Assembly: GCF_958979055.1 (NCBI RefSeq)
Contig: NC_084887.1
Location: 31,287,544-31,351,543 of the forward strand
From: Alnus glutinosa
Taxonomy: Eukaryota > Streptophyta > Magnoliopsida > Fagales > Betulaceae
Reading direction: 5' to 3'
Length of the DNA: 64,000 nucleotides
Below the pieces are notes generated by a model. It was not told the DNA's origin and made no database searches. It saw only the letters and a list, made by a program, of their open reading frames with translations. This document shows, in pieces, positions 37,738 to 50,262 of this stretch. Position 1 is the stretch's first letter. Each line of letters opens with the position of its first letter. The position numbers and the translations under genes were made by a program.

Positions 37738-40700
37738 TTTTTTAAAGAGAATAAAGATGTTTTCGAAACACTGTAGTAATTTAATGGGTCATTCTAACCC
37801 ACTTAAATTTAAAGAGCTATTCTAAAATCGGTTGATAGGTATGGCCGCCCAATCTATTATTCTATCGATAGGATATTGGAGAAAGAATCACAAAGCTTGT
37901 GTTCTGCTGCCCCAGGTCTACTAGGTGAGCGTGTGTATCAGCAGAAAGTGCTTCTTAACATCATGGGATGATTTCTTAGGGATTACAGTGAAAAATTTAA
38001 GAAAAGGGCATTTCATGTATTTTGGGTGTGAAGAGACACAAAATAAAAGAATTCTCTGAAGCAAAGGAAGAGCCCTTTGCAATTCCCCTGTTTGCGTTCT
38101 GTCCACGTTTTGTGTGTGAAGAGACAGGCATTTGGGGATGATCAAAGGCCTTCTTAACCATGTCAAGGAACAATTAAGTTTGTTTTTGCACATAAATTTA
38201 TGTCAAATCTTGAGAGCTTTAACTGATGTTCAAATCGTTGGTTTTTACATCCTTTGTGTTTTTCTGCAAGACTCTAATTTTCTTTCTTTCTTTCTTCCGT
38301 CTCTCTTAAAAAGCCAACTTCTAAAATATTGTAATGATTGTAGAAGAATTGGTTTGAGTTGATTTTGATTATCGATACATAAAGCTTTTTGTCCTCAAGA
38401 AAAACTAGAGACAAGGTTCCATAATAGAGACAATATACAAAATGAGTTTAAGCCATCAAAAGGACTGGAAATAAATCTGCTAAGCACTTATTTGGTATGC
38501 ACTTCTGCCTCAAAATTTGACATTTGTATAGCTGTGATAAGCTACAGTTTGCATCAGATATAAGAATTGTTGAAGGCGTTATCTTCAATGAGGAACATAG
38601 TACTAAAAGATATCTCATGATTAATTTGGTGACTCATCATTAAGAGACATCACGAAAAGATTGAAAAAAAAAAAGCTGAATATATACACACACACAAACA
38701 CGTGTGTTTTTATTCATTTCTCTTGGCACAGGTAATCGTAAATTATCTTGGGCGAGTTGTGACAATGATTTCAAATTCATTACATGATCTGAACCCTCAA
38801 GTTCGCTGGGCTGCTGTGAGTGTGTTTAGGATGCTAAGTATAAACTTGGGGCCAACATTACAAGTTCAATATCATCATAAGATGTTGCCTGCACTAACTG
38901 CAATGATTGCAGATTTCCACTTTCCCCACTTACAGGTATATTACTTTTCGACTTCTTTATTGCTTTACTCATTCATATCCTTGAATTTTGATTGTCGCTT
39001 ATCACAGCTGTAGCATGCATTTTCAATGTGATACATAACACCTTTCAGTTATCTTTCCAACAAAATGTTTGCCTCCATCAAGTGACAAGTAGATATTCTA
39101 GATCTTTAGATCTGTACTCATTGTATTGCTTCATATGCAATTATTGTGTTTCAGTAATAAAACTTCCTCTACAGGAACGTGCTGCTCTGGAAATTCGTTT
39201 GTTCAGCAAGGATTGTATTCGAAATGATTTAAAACCTCACTTGGAGGAAATAGTGAGCAAGCTGCTTGCACTCCTGCAGGTATAAAATGTAGTATCACCA
39301 ATATTTGTTACTTCCACCTTGTTAGAGCACACGTGTAAATCTGCCTACAAAATAATCATATGAATACAAACTCTCAGCTTCCTTGCTTATTTACGGTGGT
39401 AAAGGTGTGAGTAAGGTTTGGGTAGGTCTTATGTTCTGTTTGTGAAGAAGAACACAAACTCACACATGATGACCATTTTTTTGCTATTATCTTTAAACAT
39501 ATGTGTCTATGCACAAACTCAAACCAATGAAGCTTTTCCATGACCCAAATTCTTATATGGAGTAATATTGATTTCCCAATTTCTGAATTTATCATGCATT
39601 AATATTCATGTTACATGTTAATTTCCAGAATGAGAACCAGCAGCTACAAGAGGAGGCTATGGCTACTCTGGCATCGATTGCAATTTCATCACAAGTATAG
39701 TAATGCAGCATATACTTTTTTCATTTTCTTGTGTTTTTGTTTTTTGTTTTTTGTTTTTTTTGAAGTATTTGTCCAATCCATTCATTCACGTCTGCAGGAC
39801 CAGTTCCAACTATACTATGATGCCACAATGGCTTCCTTGAAAGCTATTTTCTTCAATGAAAGTGATGCATCTAAGCTAATGCTCCGTGCCAAATCAGTTG
39901 AGTGCATTAGCTCCATTGCAGTGGCTGTTGGAAAGGAGAAATTTATGAATGATGCTACGAAGGTGAGAATTCATATCATATTATATTTTTTTGGTTCTAT
40001 TAATACAACCATCTGGTAGATGTTTTAATGTCCCATAGAACTCTGATGTAAAATGCAAGCAAGCAATTTCCAGGCACACTTTGGTAAAAGGAATTCATTC
40101 TCTCAAAACCTATATTGCTAGCCTTTCTTATGTTTCTGTTTGAATGGTCACGCTATATTATTATTCGGATAGGGAAAGGAATGCAGCAATTGTTTGTCTT
40201 TACTGTAAAATAGGGGACTAAGTCATGTGCAGCATTAGTATAAGGAGACTAGAATAATTTAGGCGTCTGGACAATATCAGAAGCAAACTTTCATTTCATC
40301 TTTCTTGGAATGTGAGTTGAGTTTATTTATGTTTTTTGGCACTTTCAAAGTAAGCTCAGTTAAAAAATTTTCTTGTCAATGGTTGTCAATTTTAATATCA
40401 TTATGGTACCTAGTATTGTCTGCAAACAACATTATGAGCTGCGTGCTAGAAACTTAGGAAATTGAACTCGAATATTTTCTTTCCAATGCGATGTCTAAGG
40501 AAACAATTGTGATCACATGGCAAGATAAGTAAGAAAGTTTAGTTTTAACTCTACAATCTCCATTTCCGGGTGTCTTTTGCAGCTCAAAGGCTAAAACTTA
40601 GATCAATTCTTTTTTGTGGACTTGACAAGTAATGAACAATTGAAAAAAAAATTAGTAAATGAAAACTTCACTGTAGAGTGATGACACCAATTCCATTGAA

Positions 40701-43700
40701 ATATTTGTTGTGGGAATTGTTGATGTGAAATCGAGCTTTCATTTCATTTTATTAGTCTGTAGACATAGGGAATGCATATATTGAAAGGGGATTGAGTTTG
40801 AGCGACTTACACTTATATGAACAAGAAAATATTTTTGAATTTCTAGTTTTGTTATAGAAGTTTGTACTTTTTTGCTGAGGGATTTATCTTAAACTAAAGG
40901 GTATTCAAGGTTGAAGGCAAGTGCCTCATAATTACTACCCATTTTAACAAATACTTTAGATGTTTTTGAAACTCCTAAATGCATTGGGACATTTGTTTTG
41001 ACAGAGTGGTTTCAGCATTGAGTTGAACCTTTTAAATGCATTGGGATGTTTGTTTCCATGACAGACTTGAGGGAAGTGCATTTTCTTCATGAATAATGTT
41101 TTACTTTGGTTTCTTCGTAGATACGTGACATTTTTTGATAACCAACTGGAATGGCACTCCTTCAAATACTCTGAACCAAAGCAGTCATAGATTTGTAATG
41201 AATATGTGTGTATTAAACTTATTAAACTTGTAATTTATTAAGGTGATAGAAGTTCTTGTGTCAATACATCAATCCTCCCTCGAAACAGATCACTCAATGA
41301 GAATCCACTTGTTACAGGTATGTGTATATTCTTTTTGTTTTTCATATTTCATATCAAATGATCAAGTAATTAATCTTCACCATTGTTTACAATCTTATAC
41401 GTGATAAATGCTTAACTGTTTTGCAGGCATGGTTAGGACTCTGCAAATGCCTAGGGCAGAGTTTTGTCCCTTACGTTAGAGATTTAATGCCTATTTTTCT
41501 TTGGTCTGCAGAACTGAGCATTGGCGTAAACACTGATGAACCACCTCATCAAAGGTTCGCCTTAACTTTTTAGTACTACTAGAAATTAATCTTTTGACAA
41601 TATTTTTGAAGAACAATTATATTGGAAGTTGCCTCAAATTCCTATTTTCAATTAGTTGCTTGAGTTTTCTTCTTGTGGAATAAAATGTTTTCCTTGTCAC
41701 ATAAGTAGTTTGGTATTTCAATGTTTTTCTTGTCCAAAAAAAAATGTTAGTATTCCTGGGCCATCAAAATTTATGACCAACAAGGAAGAGGAATTAGAGC
41801 CTATAAGTAAATTTTGCTTCCAAAGAAACAACAAGAGTTTCCAAATCACATAACAAAGTCAGCTAAAGTGCTAACCAACTTTCAAAGGATTTTAATCCCA
41901 TGTGATGGGTACAACACCATTCAATTCAAGCCATGTCACAACAAATCTCTAGTTCTGCTTAAATTGAATCAAGTCACATAAACAAAATTCCTCCATTGAA
42001 TCAAGTCACAACAAATCTCTAGTCACATCGTCATAGGTATTTCGCCTTACCTTCCGAAGTTTGAACAAGCCCTCATTATTTTTCCATCAAATTGCTTTAT
42101 ATTCAACTTTGCAAGTGAAGTAATAGGAACCACCATAAAATCTTAATCGAAGCAAACACTGTACAAAAAATATATTTGAAAGCTATTGAAATAACTATCC
42201 ATTTGATAAAACAATCCGAGAGCAAAACTAAAATAGCTCCAAATCCAAACAAAGAACCCACAGTTCTGATGCCAAATTGTTGCGAGAAAAACACCAAAGA
42301 CCAATGATCTAGAAGATGAACACACAAACACAATCAATGAGAAGGAGAGAAAGAGTAATAATTGAATAGACTACAAGTGAGTGGATCACAACAAAGTGGT
42401 TACAACGATCTGATGTTTCTTATCATTTCTTATCCTTAGCTTTATCTGGCGGTTGGTCATTGTTATCTTCAATAATGTGCTACTGATAGATTGTTTCAAT
42501 AAAATTAAATTTACTAATCAAAAAAAAAAAAAATGTCATACTGATAGATTGTGTATCTTTCTCCCTCTCTCTCTCTCTCTCTCCGGAAAAGTAGAATTCA
42601 AATTTCTAGCTGGCAGGCAATATGTCGTCTAGGTTGAAAAAAATATACAAGATTGGTTCGGTGTAGAAGAGATTTGTGAGACTTTCAAGACTTGAAAATA
42701 GATTTATTTTTCATAAAGATAATGCAAGCACATTTTAGCTTTCGCTAAGGGCTGTAGGTGTCTTGCAGTGATATCCTTAGGGAAAAAGCATTGGCTTGTA
42801 ACCTGCTATTCTGCTGTGCTGTTCAGTTTAAGGAATTTTTTTTTATTTGGGTCAATCAGGTTAGTTGTGAACTTGTGATGCATTCAATATGGATTTTTCC
42901 CAAGGATTTTGATCTCAACTATGATCGCTATAACTTAATGTGATTTTACATGATTTAGGTTGCTAAAATTTTGGTTCCGCTGCTAGAATTTCATCCCCAT
43001 TTTGAAACCAAAATGGTTTCTGTTTCAGGTAACATATAATTGCAATTCCTAATGCCATTTTCTTATAGGTCATATGGTTACGTGGTTTAATTTATTCACT
43101 TTCTGTTTCTAGCCATGCCGGAATTATTGTGTTCAGCTATATTGGCCATTCAAAAGGGAGAATCTGGAGGGTATAGTATGTCTTATGTTCAGAAATTAGT
43201 CACCTTAATTGTACCTGCTCTGGTGAAAGCTTTGAAGGAGGTCATACTTTTGATTAAAGTTATTGAATGTTCTTACCAGATGCTGATTTGGCTTTTTCTT
43301 TTTAATGTCCTGCATGTGATACGTTTGGTATATTATCTGTATAGATGTGTTATGTTAAGAAATTAGTCATCTTAATTATACCTGCTTTGGTAAAAGCTAT
43401 GAACAGGATCATCCTTTTGATTATGGTTATTGAATGTTATTACTAAACACTAATTTGACACCTTTTCTTTTCCAGTATCCAGTATGCAATACATTATCAT
43501 ATTTTCTCTATGGTGAAGCACTTTAAGGTTGAAACTACATTTGCCTTGCAGGAACCAGAGAAGGAAATATGTGCAAGAATGTTAAACTCACTGAACAAAT
43601 GTGTAGAGGTTTGTCATCTCCCTTACTGAAGAAATTAACCTTTCTGAGGAGGTGTGGTTTTTTTGTTCATTTAAAAAAACCTTTCTAAGGAGGTTTGTCA

Positions 43701-46700
43701 TATCACATTGTGCCCCCAACAATTGTGAGTCATCGTTGAGGAGAGCACAATTTCAAATTTGAATGCATTATCTACATTAAGTTCTATTCTAAGCAAATAC
43801 TCTAAAGAGCTTTTTACACTGTTTGCTGTCACAGCATATGTGCTTACAATTATCTCACAAGGATCTCACTTTTCTTGTACAGGTATCTGGATTTGTTTTC
43901 CCTGAAGCACATATCGGGCTGGTTGCAGATGGGATGAAGCATGTGCTAGCTGTGCATTCATTTAGAAATCTGGAAATGGCAGGAAGAGAAGCAGATGAAG
44001 ATTTTGATATGGAAGAGGAAGAGAACATAAAAGAGCCATTGGAAGATATCCTTCAACAAGTCCGTTTTCAGATTTTCTTTTCTCTGTATCTTATCGGTTC
44101 AGAACAATAATCTACTTTTTTTGCCGGCCTCATACTGTTTTCTTGGTACAGGCTGGGAATTGCTTGATCACGATGATCAAAGTATTTAAGGCTGAATTCA
44201 TGCCTTATTTTGAGAAACTTTGGTCAGATATAACAGCCATGTTGGTTAGTAATTAGATTCTCTTTGACTACTACCCTTTTTAGTTCCCATCTGTCATGTG
44301 CTTCTTATAGATGCTTATGGTAACATCTCAAAATCATTATATTATTAGGATATTTAATGCACACAAGCAATCTATGTATCTCAGAATAATTTCTTGTGCA
44401 GTTGTGCTCAGAAACTTTGAAAGGATTTATGATTGTAGCTTTTTGTCTTTACTTTAAAGAATAAAATGATCTTGCTGATAATTTGGGTCATCTTTTTGCT
44501 GATGGGTGTGTGGCCTGCAAGTGAAAATATATGAACAATACTAGCTAGTTTTTCCCCTGCAGCTATCTTGCATGGACTGAGAAAATTCAATTCAATGCAT
44601 GATTATATTCACATTGCAGGCCACACACCTTTATCAATTCATCATAAATTGCTGAATACAATAGAAAATTAGGTTTAAATGGACTGGGACTTAAACCCTA
44701 ATCCTAACCGTAACAGTACTTGGGCTAATGACCCTCTAAAAATAACATAGAGCCCAAAATAAAATAATAAAACCAGTCTGAAAAATAAACAATAAAACAA
44801 AAATGCAAACTAAGCCCAATAATGATCCAGCTCTCAATCACTCAATCACCAGGTGCCTGGGCATCCTCTGATGTCGACGTCCCTACACATGTGATCTGTG
44901 GCTCGTGTTTGGCGCCGCGCATCACTTTCATTCCAATCTTCTTTGGTCTTTTGTCTCATAGCATTGCACTATTGAAAAATACTAGCTAGTGCATCCTTTT
45001 GGTAACATATCACATGAACTTGGAAAATCCAATTAGATGAGTTCATTCACTTCTGAACTTTTATCCTCTTAGCATCACCATTCTTCTGTAGTTTGGTAGT
45101 AGAGACCTCTTAAATAAAGTGGCCGCTTATATGTAATTTGGAGCGTATACGAAACCACTTTTCACTAGCATACATCTACTTGTACTGATTGGTAAAATAT
45201 TTTGTAGTTACAAAAAAATTGAGTAATTTTTCATGGTTGGATTCGATCTTTGGGGGTCATAGAGAAAGAGGCATAGCTTAAAACTGTACAAAGCAAAATA
45301 GACTGCAGACAGTTTTTTTATCTTATTACTGCAGAAGGACCATGACAAGAATAACCTGTAAAGAACATCTTTGCTTTGACTTCACAAACCATAGAATATC
45401 AAGTGTGTGTCGCAAAAAAATAGAAAATATTAAGTAAAATATGAAATTACAACTAACACCAAATACATGGCTTTGCGGTTAGAATGACCAAATGTCAGAT
45501 ATTAGGGTACCTCATATTAAGTAAAAATAGAAAATATTCTTATTTCACAGTTTAGAAACTCATATATTTGGTATTTGTATACCTCTACCATGTTGCAAAG
45601 TTTTCTCTTCCCATAATACGTTTTTGCTTCTACTTGGTCATTCATGCAGGGAGATGATCACACAGCTAGAGAGAAAACAATCGCATTTTCCATTATTAAT
45701 TGTGTAATTCAGCAATGCCAAGAGGCTGCACATAAGTACATTCCCCTTAAACTGTGTTGTTTGAATTCATGATTTTCATTTGTACATTCTGTATGTCTTT
45801 CCTACATGTTTTCTGGACAGGTATTATGACACATATCTTCCATTCCTCTTGAAAGCTTGTGATGATGAGAACTCAGATGTCAAACAGGTTTTTTACGGTC
45901 AATTAGAACCTGTGGTGGTTTGCTGCTGCCCATAGTATTTTCCGTGCATCTAAAAGTTCTTTTCTTTTTTTTTTCTTCCTGTTCTCTTGTCTGCAGGAAG
46001 CTGCACATGGAATTGGTGTTTGTGCTGAGTTTGCCCAATCTAAGTTTAAAAATATTGCTGAAGGTAACTTGCTTATCCTGTTAAGCATGCACTAGGAACT
46101 ATAACATTATTATACTTTTATTAATCAAGGATTACTCTCACCTTTCTGTAGTTGCTGTAGTCAGTTTGAATTCTGTGATAAGTCATTCAGATGCATTCTT
46201 AAGTTCAGAAAATAGAAAGGCATATGATACTGCTGTTTCAGCCCTAGGGAAAATATGCAAGTTCCATCGTGAGAGTATTAATGCACCTCAGGTACATATC
46301 TTATGCTGTTATTCCACATTTTATGCTTCTTTTTCACTTCAAATGTTGGTCAAATATTGGTGATACGCATTTCAATTCATTGATAAATGGAAAACAAGAA
46401 AAATCTTAGAAGACAGGACCCCAGGATCATTGACCACCATAGGAGTTTCTTAGGGGTACTTCAGCTTTGCCCTGCTTGCCAGGTGTCTGGGTGTCCTCAT
46501 TATTGGATTGGAAAATTCTTAGGGTACTATAGCTCTCACTGTAAATTCCTTACAATCTGACGTGGGAGTCTATAATTGATGAAATGATTAAGAGTGTATA
46601 ATTGACAAGTCAGCCACCAACTAATTAAATTGACAATTCAGATTTTCTGTTTAATCATTTTACCAATTATTGATTGCCACATTAATTTTGTAAAAGACTT

Positions 46701-49032
46701 GTAGTAAAAGCTGTAATACTTCTAACACTCTATGAAGTATTACATGCCGGCTGCTAAGCTGATGCAACTATAACCCATCCGCACTCTAGATCTGGGACTG
46801 GACACTGTCCAAGTACTATTGGGCTTACATTTTCATATTACAATATCCCTCACATATTCTGATTTTCTTTTGTCTTTTAGGAAGACTTGGTGATTCATAT
46901 ATATATATACACACTATCTATTATCCAGGAAATAAAATATGAATAATGAAACATGAGGAAGAGTATAGCCTGTAGTGACACGGCAGTTCTCCCAATCAAC
47001 TATTTCTCATCATAATGAACATTCCACTTAAAAACTTACAAAAAAATAAAATAAAATAAAATACTCGCCAGTTGGTATCCTTTATTTCATATTTATATTC
47101 TCTGCTGAAAAAGCAGGAGTTTCATGGAAAATAGAGAAGCCCTTCATTGGATTTTAACCTATGACTTGTGCATATTTCTTATGGTGTTTAAAGATCATTA
47201 CTCTACCACTTTGTTAGAGATCATTACTCTATCACTTTGTTAGAGATCATTGCTCTATCACTTTGTTAGAAGGACCGATTTGATTCATTTCATGGTTGTA
47301 GTGTTATCAAAGTCGAAGGACTACAGCAGCTGAAAGGGAAATAAGTTCCAGCATATATGTGTCAGATGTATTTGCATAGTTAACTAAATTTACGATTTTA
47401 GAGGCAAATTCCAACTGAAAGGATATTTGCATGTCCTTTATGTCTTCCTGACAGGGTCACTCTCAATCAATTAATGCATTAATAGATGCTTTAGATGCCC
47501 TTTTTTTCTTTCAGAAAATACTTAAAAGTTTTTTTTTTCTTTCTTATTGGAGAATAATTCTTTCATGATTGTTATAATTTCTTGAGTTAATAGTCCTGGC
47601 AAAACAATTTATTTTTGTAGGTTGAATGTGTTTCAACGTATTGCCCTTTAACTCTTCCATATAATGCTATTTTGCAGGTTGTTCCCACCTGGTTAAGCTA
47701 CTTGCCAATAGAAGATGACCCAACTGAAGCCAAAGTGGTGCATGAACAGCTTTGTTCAATAGTAGAAAGGTAATATTCATCTGAACACCTTGTATAGATA
47801 GAATCTTCCTAAAACAAACTATTTCTACTTTTCTTTCAACGTTTAAGTCTTTTGCATAACTGCAGGTCCATGTTAAACACCATTAATTTGCATTGTTTTA
47901 ATGATTCTCAGGTCAGATAAGGAACTTTTAGGCCCTAACAATCTACACATTCCAAAGATTACTGAAGTCTTTGCCAAGGTGAATTATTCATGTTTCTCAT
48001 TCTATTATGATCAAAAGATTCTTTTTTTGTTTAGTAAGTCTGATCAAAAGCTTCTATATAATCCCAAAAGGCAAAAAAAATAGATAATTTTATGCATATG
48101 TATACATATTCTTTGAGAAATATGAAGGAACTCCTGCATCCTTCTTTACTAATTAGGATAACATCAATGTGTTTAACTTCTTCCTCCCAATTTTTTTGAG
48201 GGAATTTTCTGTTATCTCTATGTTTGTTCATTGAAATTAAAAAGGAAATGAAGGGGAAATGCAGAATATTTGTTTAAGCTAGAAAAGATAAAATCATTTG
48301 ACATTGAATTTTCCATTCAATTCCCACCTACCTTCTGAGAGTTGGAACGGTCTTGATTTCTGAATGAATGTCACAAAGAAAGGATATAAGTAAATAAAAT
48401 CCTTTACAAAAGATGGTTGCCATATTTCCCTTTGAATTAGGAGACTCTGCTCATTATGCTAGCCGCAGTATGAAGATAATTCAACCCGAGCACCTTAGAT
48501 GGTTTTCTTCACCACAAAGGAGATAAGGGAGTTTTGAACTTTACCAAAGGGAACTATAGACTTAGATGATACCTAATTCATTCTCTATTAAACCTTTCAA
48601 GTTTGCAGTTCAGTGTGGTGTCATAAAGAACCATTGAGCTCTTTGAAGATCAGATTTGCTTTAGATTTTACTTTGTACAAATTATTTGAGTTCAGATATC
48701 CTCCTATATCAGAGGAAGGTCTGCAAAAGGTTTCTGGTTAGATGAACTGAAGAAGAAAGCAAAAACCAGTCACCCCAAAAGCCTATAAATAAGTTCCATG
48801 TATTTTTCAGGACTGTCTGATCTCTGCCTTCAATTCCTAGAAGTTTTGGTCCTCATCTATGTCTCTTGTTAAATACAGAAGGTTAACTGCTAGATCAAAT
48901 ATGTGTGCACTGCCTTGAAAATTGAGCATTGTTTTGTAGGTTGTAGCCGAGGGAGACAATCTTGCAACAGAGGAAACTGCTGGCAGGATGGTTGTTCTGT
49001 TGAGGCAATTTGAGAAGCTACAACTTCTATGA
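35401..49032 (+). CDS. importin-5-like karyopherin beta, tandem copy B
   Basis: Twenty exons join in frame to about 1071 residues: 35401-36645, 38732-38935, 39175-39279, 39629-39694, 39798-39962, 41243-41317, 41427-41554, 42769-42859, 42959-43028, 43113-43240, 43552-43608, 43883-44059, 44152-44244, 45650-45735, 45821-45887, 45997-46063, 46152-46291, 47678-47769, 47912-47978 and 48940-49032. All borders are GT-AG. Sixteen exons have exactly the length of their copy A partner; exons 1, 7, 17 and 20 differ by multiples of three. HEAT-repeat and importin-5 signatures are as in copy A (for example NPQVRWAAVSVFRM, EDFDMEEEE, AVSALGKICKFHRESI). Canonical importin-5 has an acidic loop between exons 7 and 8; here the two exons join directly. 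No stop or frame break is visible, so it is probably functional. Nuclear transport is the family role; the cargo of this copy is unknown. Confidence 0.88.
37056..37562. mobile_element. Tourist/PIF-Harbinger-type MITE in intron 1 of copy B
   Basis: Ends are GACCTCGTTTGGTTCGTA and, reverse-complemented, GGCCTTGTTTGGTTCGTA, imperfect inverted repeats of at least 18 bp. The flanks are TAA at 37053-37055 and 37563-37565, the 3 bp duplication typical of the PIF/Harbinger superfamily. The interior has repeated 'gaatagctattcc'/'ggaataattattcc' palindromic words and long A and T runs. It has no coding capacity. It helps explain why intron 1 is about 2.1 kb in copy B but 74 bp in copy A. Confidence 0.8.
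44620..44935. mobile_element. possible transposon fragment in intron 13 of copy B
   Basis: Copy A has no counterpart for this stretch. It contains 'gtttggcgccgcgc' at about 44918-44931, similar to a primer-binding-site text of Ty3-type elements, and shows no frame of its own. Class and ends are uncertain. Confidence 0.3.
46370..46870. other. unmatched insert in intron 17 of copy B
   Basis: The matching intron of copy A is only 132 bp, while here it is 1386 bp. The extra text has no recognisable coding frame. It contains 'gccaggtgtctgggtgtcctc', similar to words at 44851-44869, which hints at a repeat family shared between the two introns. Confidence 0.4.
47192..47269. repeat. three tandem copies of a 26 bp unit
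   Basis: The unit agatcattactctaycacttt plus gttag occurs three times in a row with one or two substitutions, at 47192-47217, 47218-47243 and 47244-47269, inside intron 17 of copy B. Confidence 0.85.
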
Positions 49033-49703
49033 TCTTCGCTACAGAGCATCAGTTTGCGAGTCATTGCATCAACAAAAGATCACTGATTGATGGTTTATAT
49101 CTTTCCTTGGTATTGAGACAAATCCTCCTTCAACAAAAGATCACAGCCACCATTCATGGCAGCATTTTCTTTCCCACAGCAATAGAAATGTATATAAACT
49201 TGTGAATCGTGAATATCAGTGTGGTGAAAAATAAATTGTTCGTTATGAGAAAAATAAATTTAGGATCCCAAATAAGCAATTGGAAAAGAAAAATCATTTA
49301 TAAAAGCAAAAGTCGGTTGAGTAAAGGAGTTTATGTCGGCTTGTGATATTCCAAAGCCAATTGGAAATAAAAGTCACCACGTCACATTGTTTATGTATCA
49401 GAGCATTAACAAGCGATAAACTTCGTCCATGTTTTTCCTCTTTTTCTTTTTCTATGCGTTCTTTGCCGCATCTTGTCGAGCACCTCTGCTGCAACCATGT
49501 CTGGCAACTCTTCTTCCTCCGTTACGCCCGCCGCTCATATCGCACACAATCCCACAGCAACCAAATCCTTCCACCACACTTGTCAATCTCACCCATGCCA
49601 TCAGTTTCCAATCAAGGTTTCCAGAGGCAACTATCTTCTCTAGAAAGCCCAAATCATCCCCTACCTCCGTAGCTTGCAACTTTTTGGCTTTATTGATGAC
49701 TCG

Positions 49704-50251
49704 TGTTATGAACCTTAGAATTCTAAGGTAAATAACTGTAAAATAACTGGAAAATAAAGATAGAATTTGACACTTAAAGGGGTCAATCCCTCCACTCACT
49801 CGAACACACGGTAAGAAATGAGTCTTTCACTCTAACACACGGTAAAGAGATGAAATATTCAAGATAATATTCTGGATGCTTAATTCATAGAAAACGTTAA
49901 GCTTAAATACATAACTAGTAGCCCACGTTGGGTACTGACTCACTAAAGAAAGCTGAATAACATAGTTGATCCCCTAGAGACCTGGCCCACTACTCAGCCA
50001 CGTCTACCCACTACCCCTTAACAAGAAAGCAATAACATAATGTGCATCTAACTATTTGTTCCTACCCCACGATGGCTTAACTGCACTGCCATGTGTTCAT
50101 TATCCATTCCCTTGAGCTTCACTTGCAAGACCCACAACTTGCACAATCCACTTCACACGTTCCCTTGCACACCTACTCATCACTGCACGCACACACACGT
50201 TCACTTGCACATCTACTCATCACTGCACGCACACACGATAGGCCCATAACA
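49704..50251 (-). repeat. 3' LTR of the gag-only element
   Basis: Left copy in window coordinates, downstream in element orientation. It contains short internal repeats of 'cactcatcactgcacgcacacac' type near its outer part (50155-50235). Confidence 0.93.
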
Positions 50252-50262
50252 ATCTCCCAGTC

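Noticed and set aside
35401-49032. Copy B as a pseudogene of copy A
   Set aside because: All 20 exons keep phase and canonical borders, with length changes only in multiples of three.
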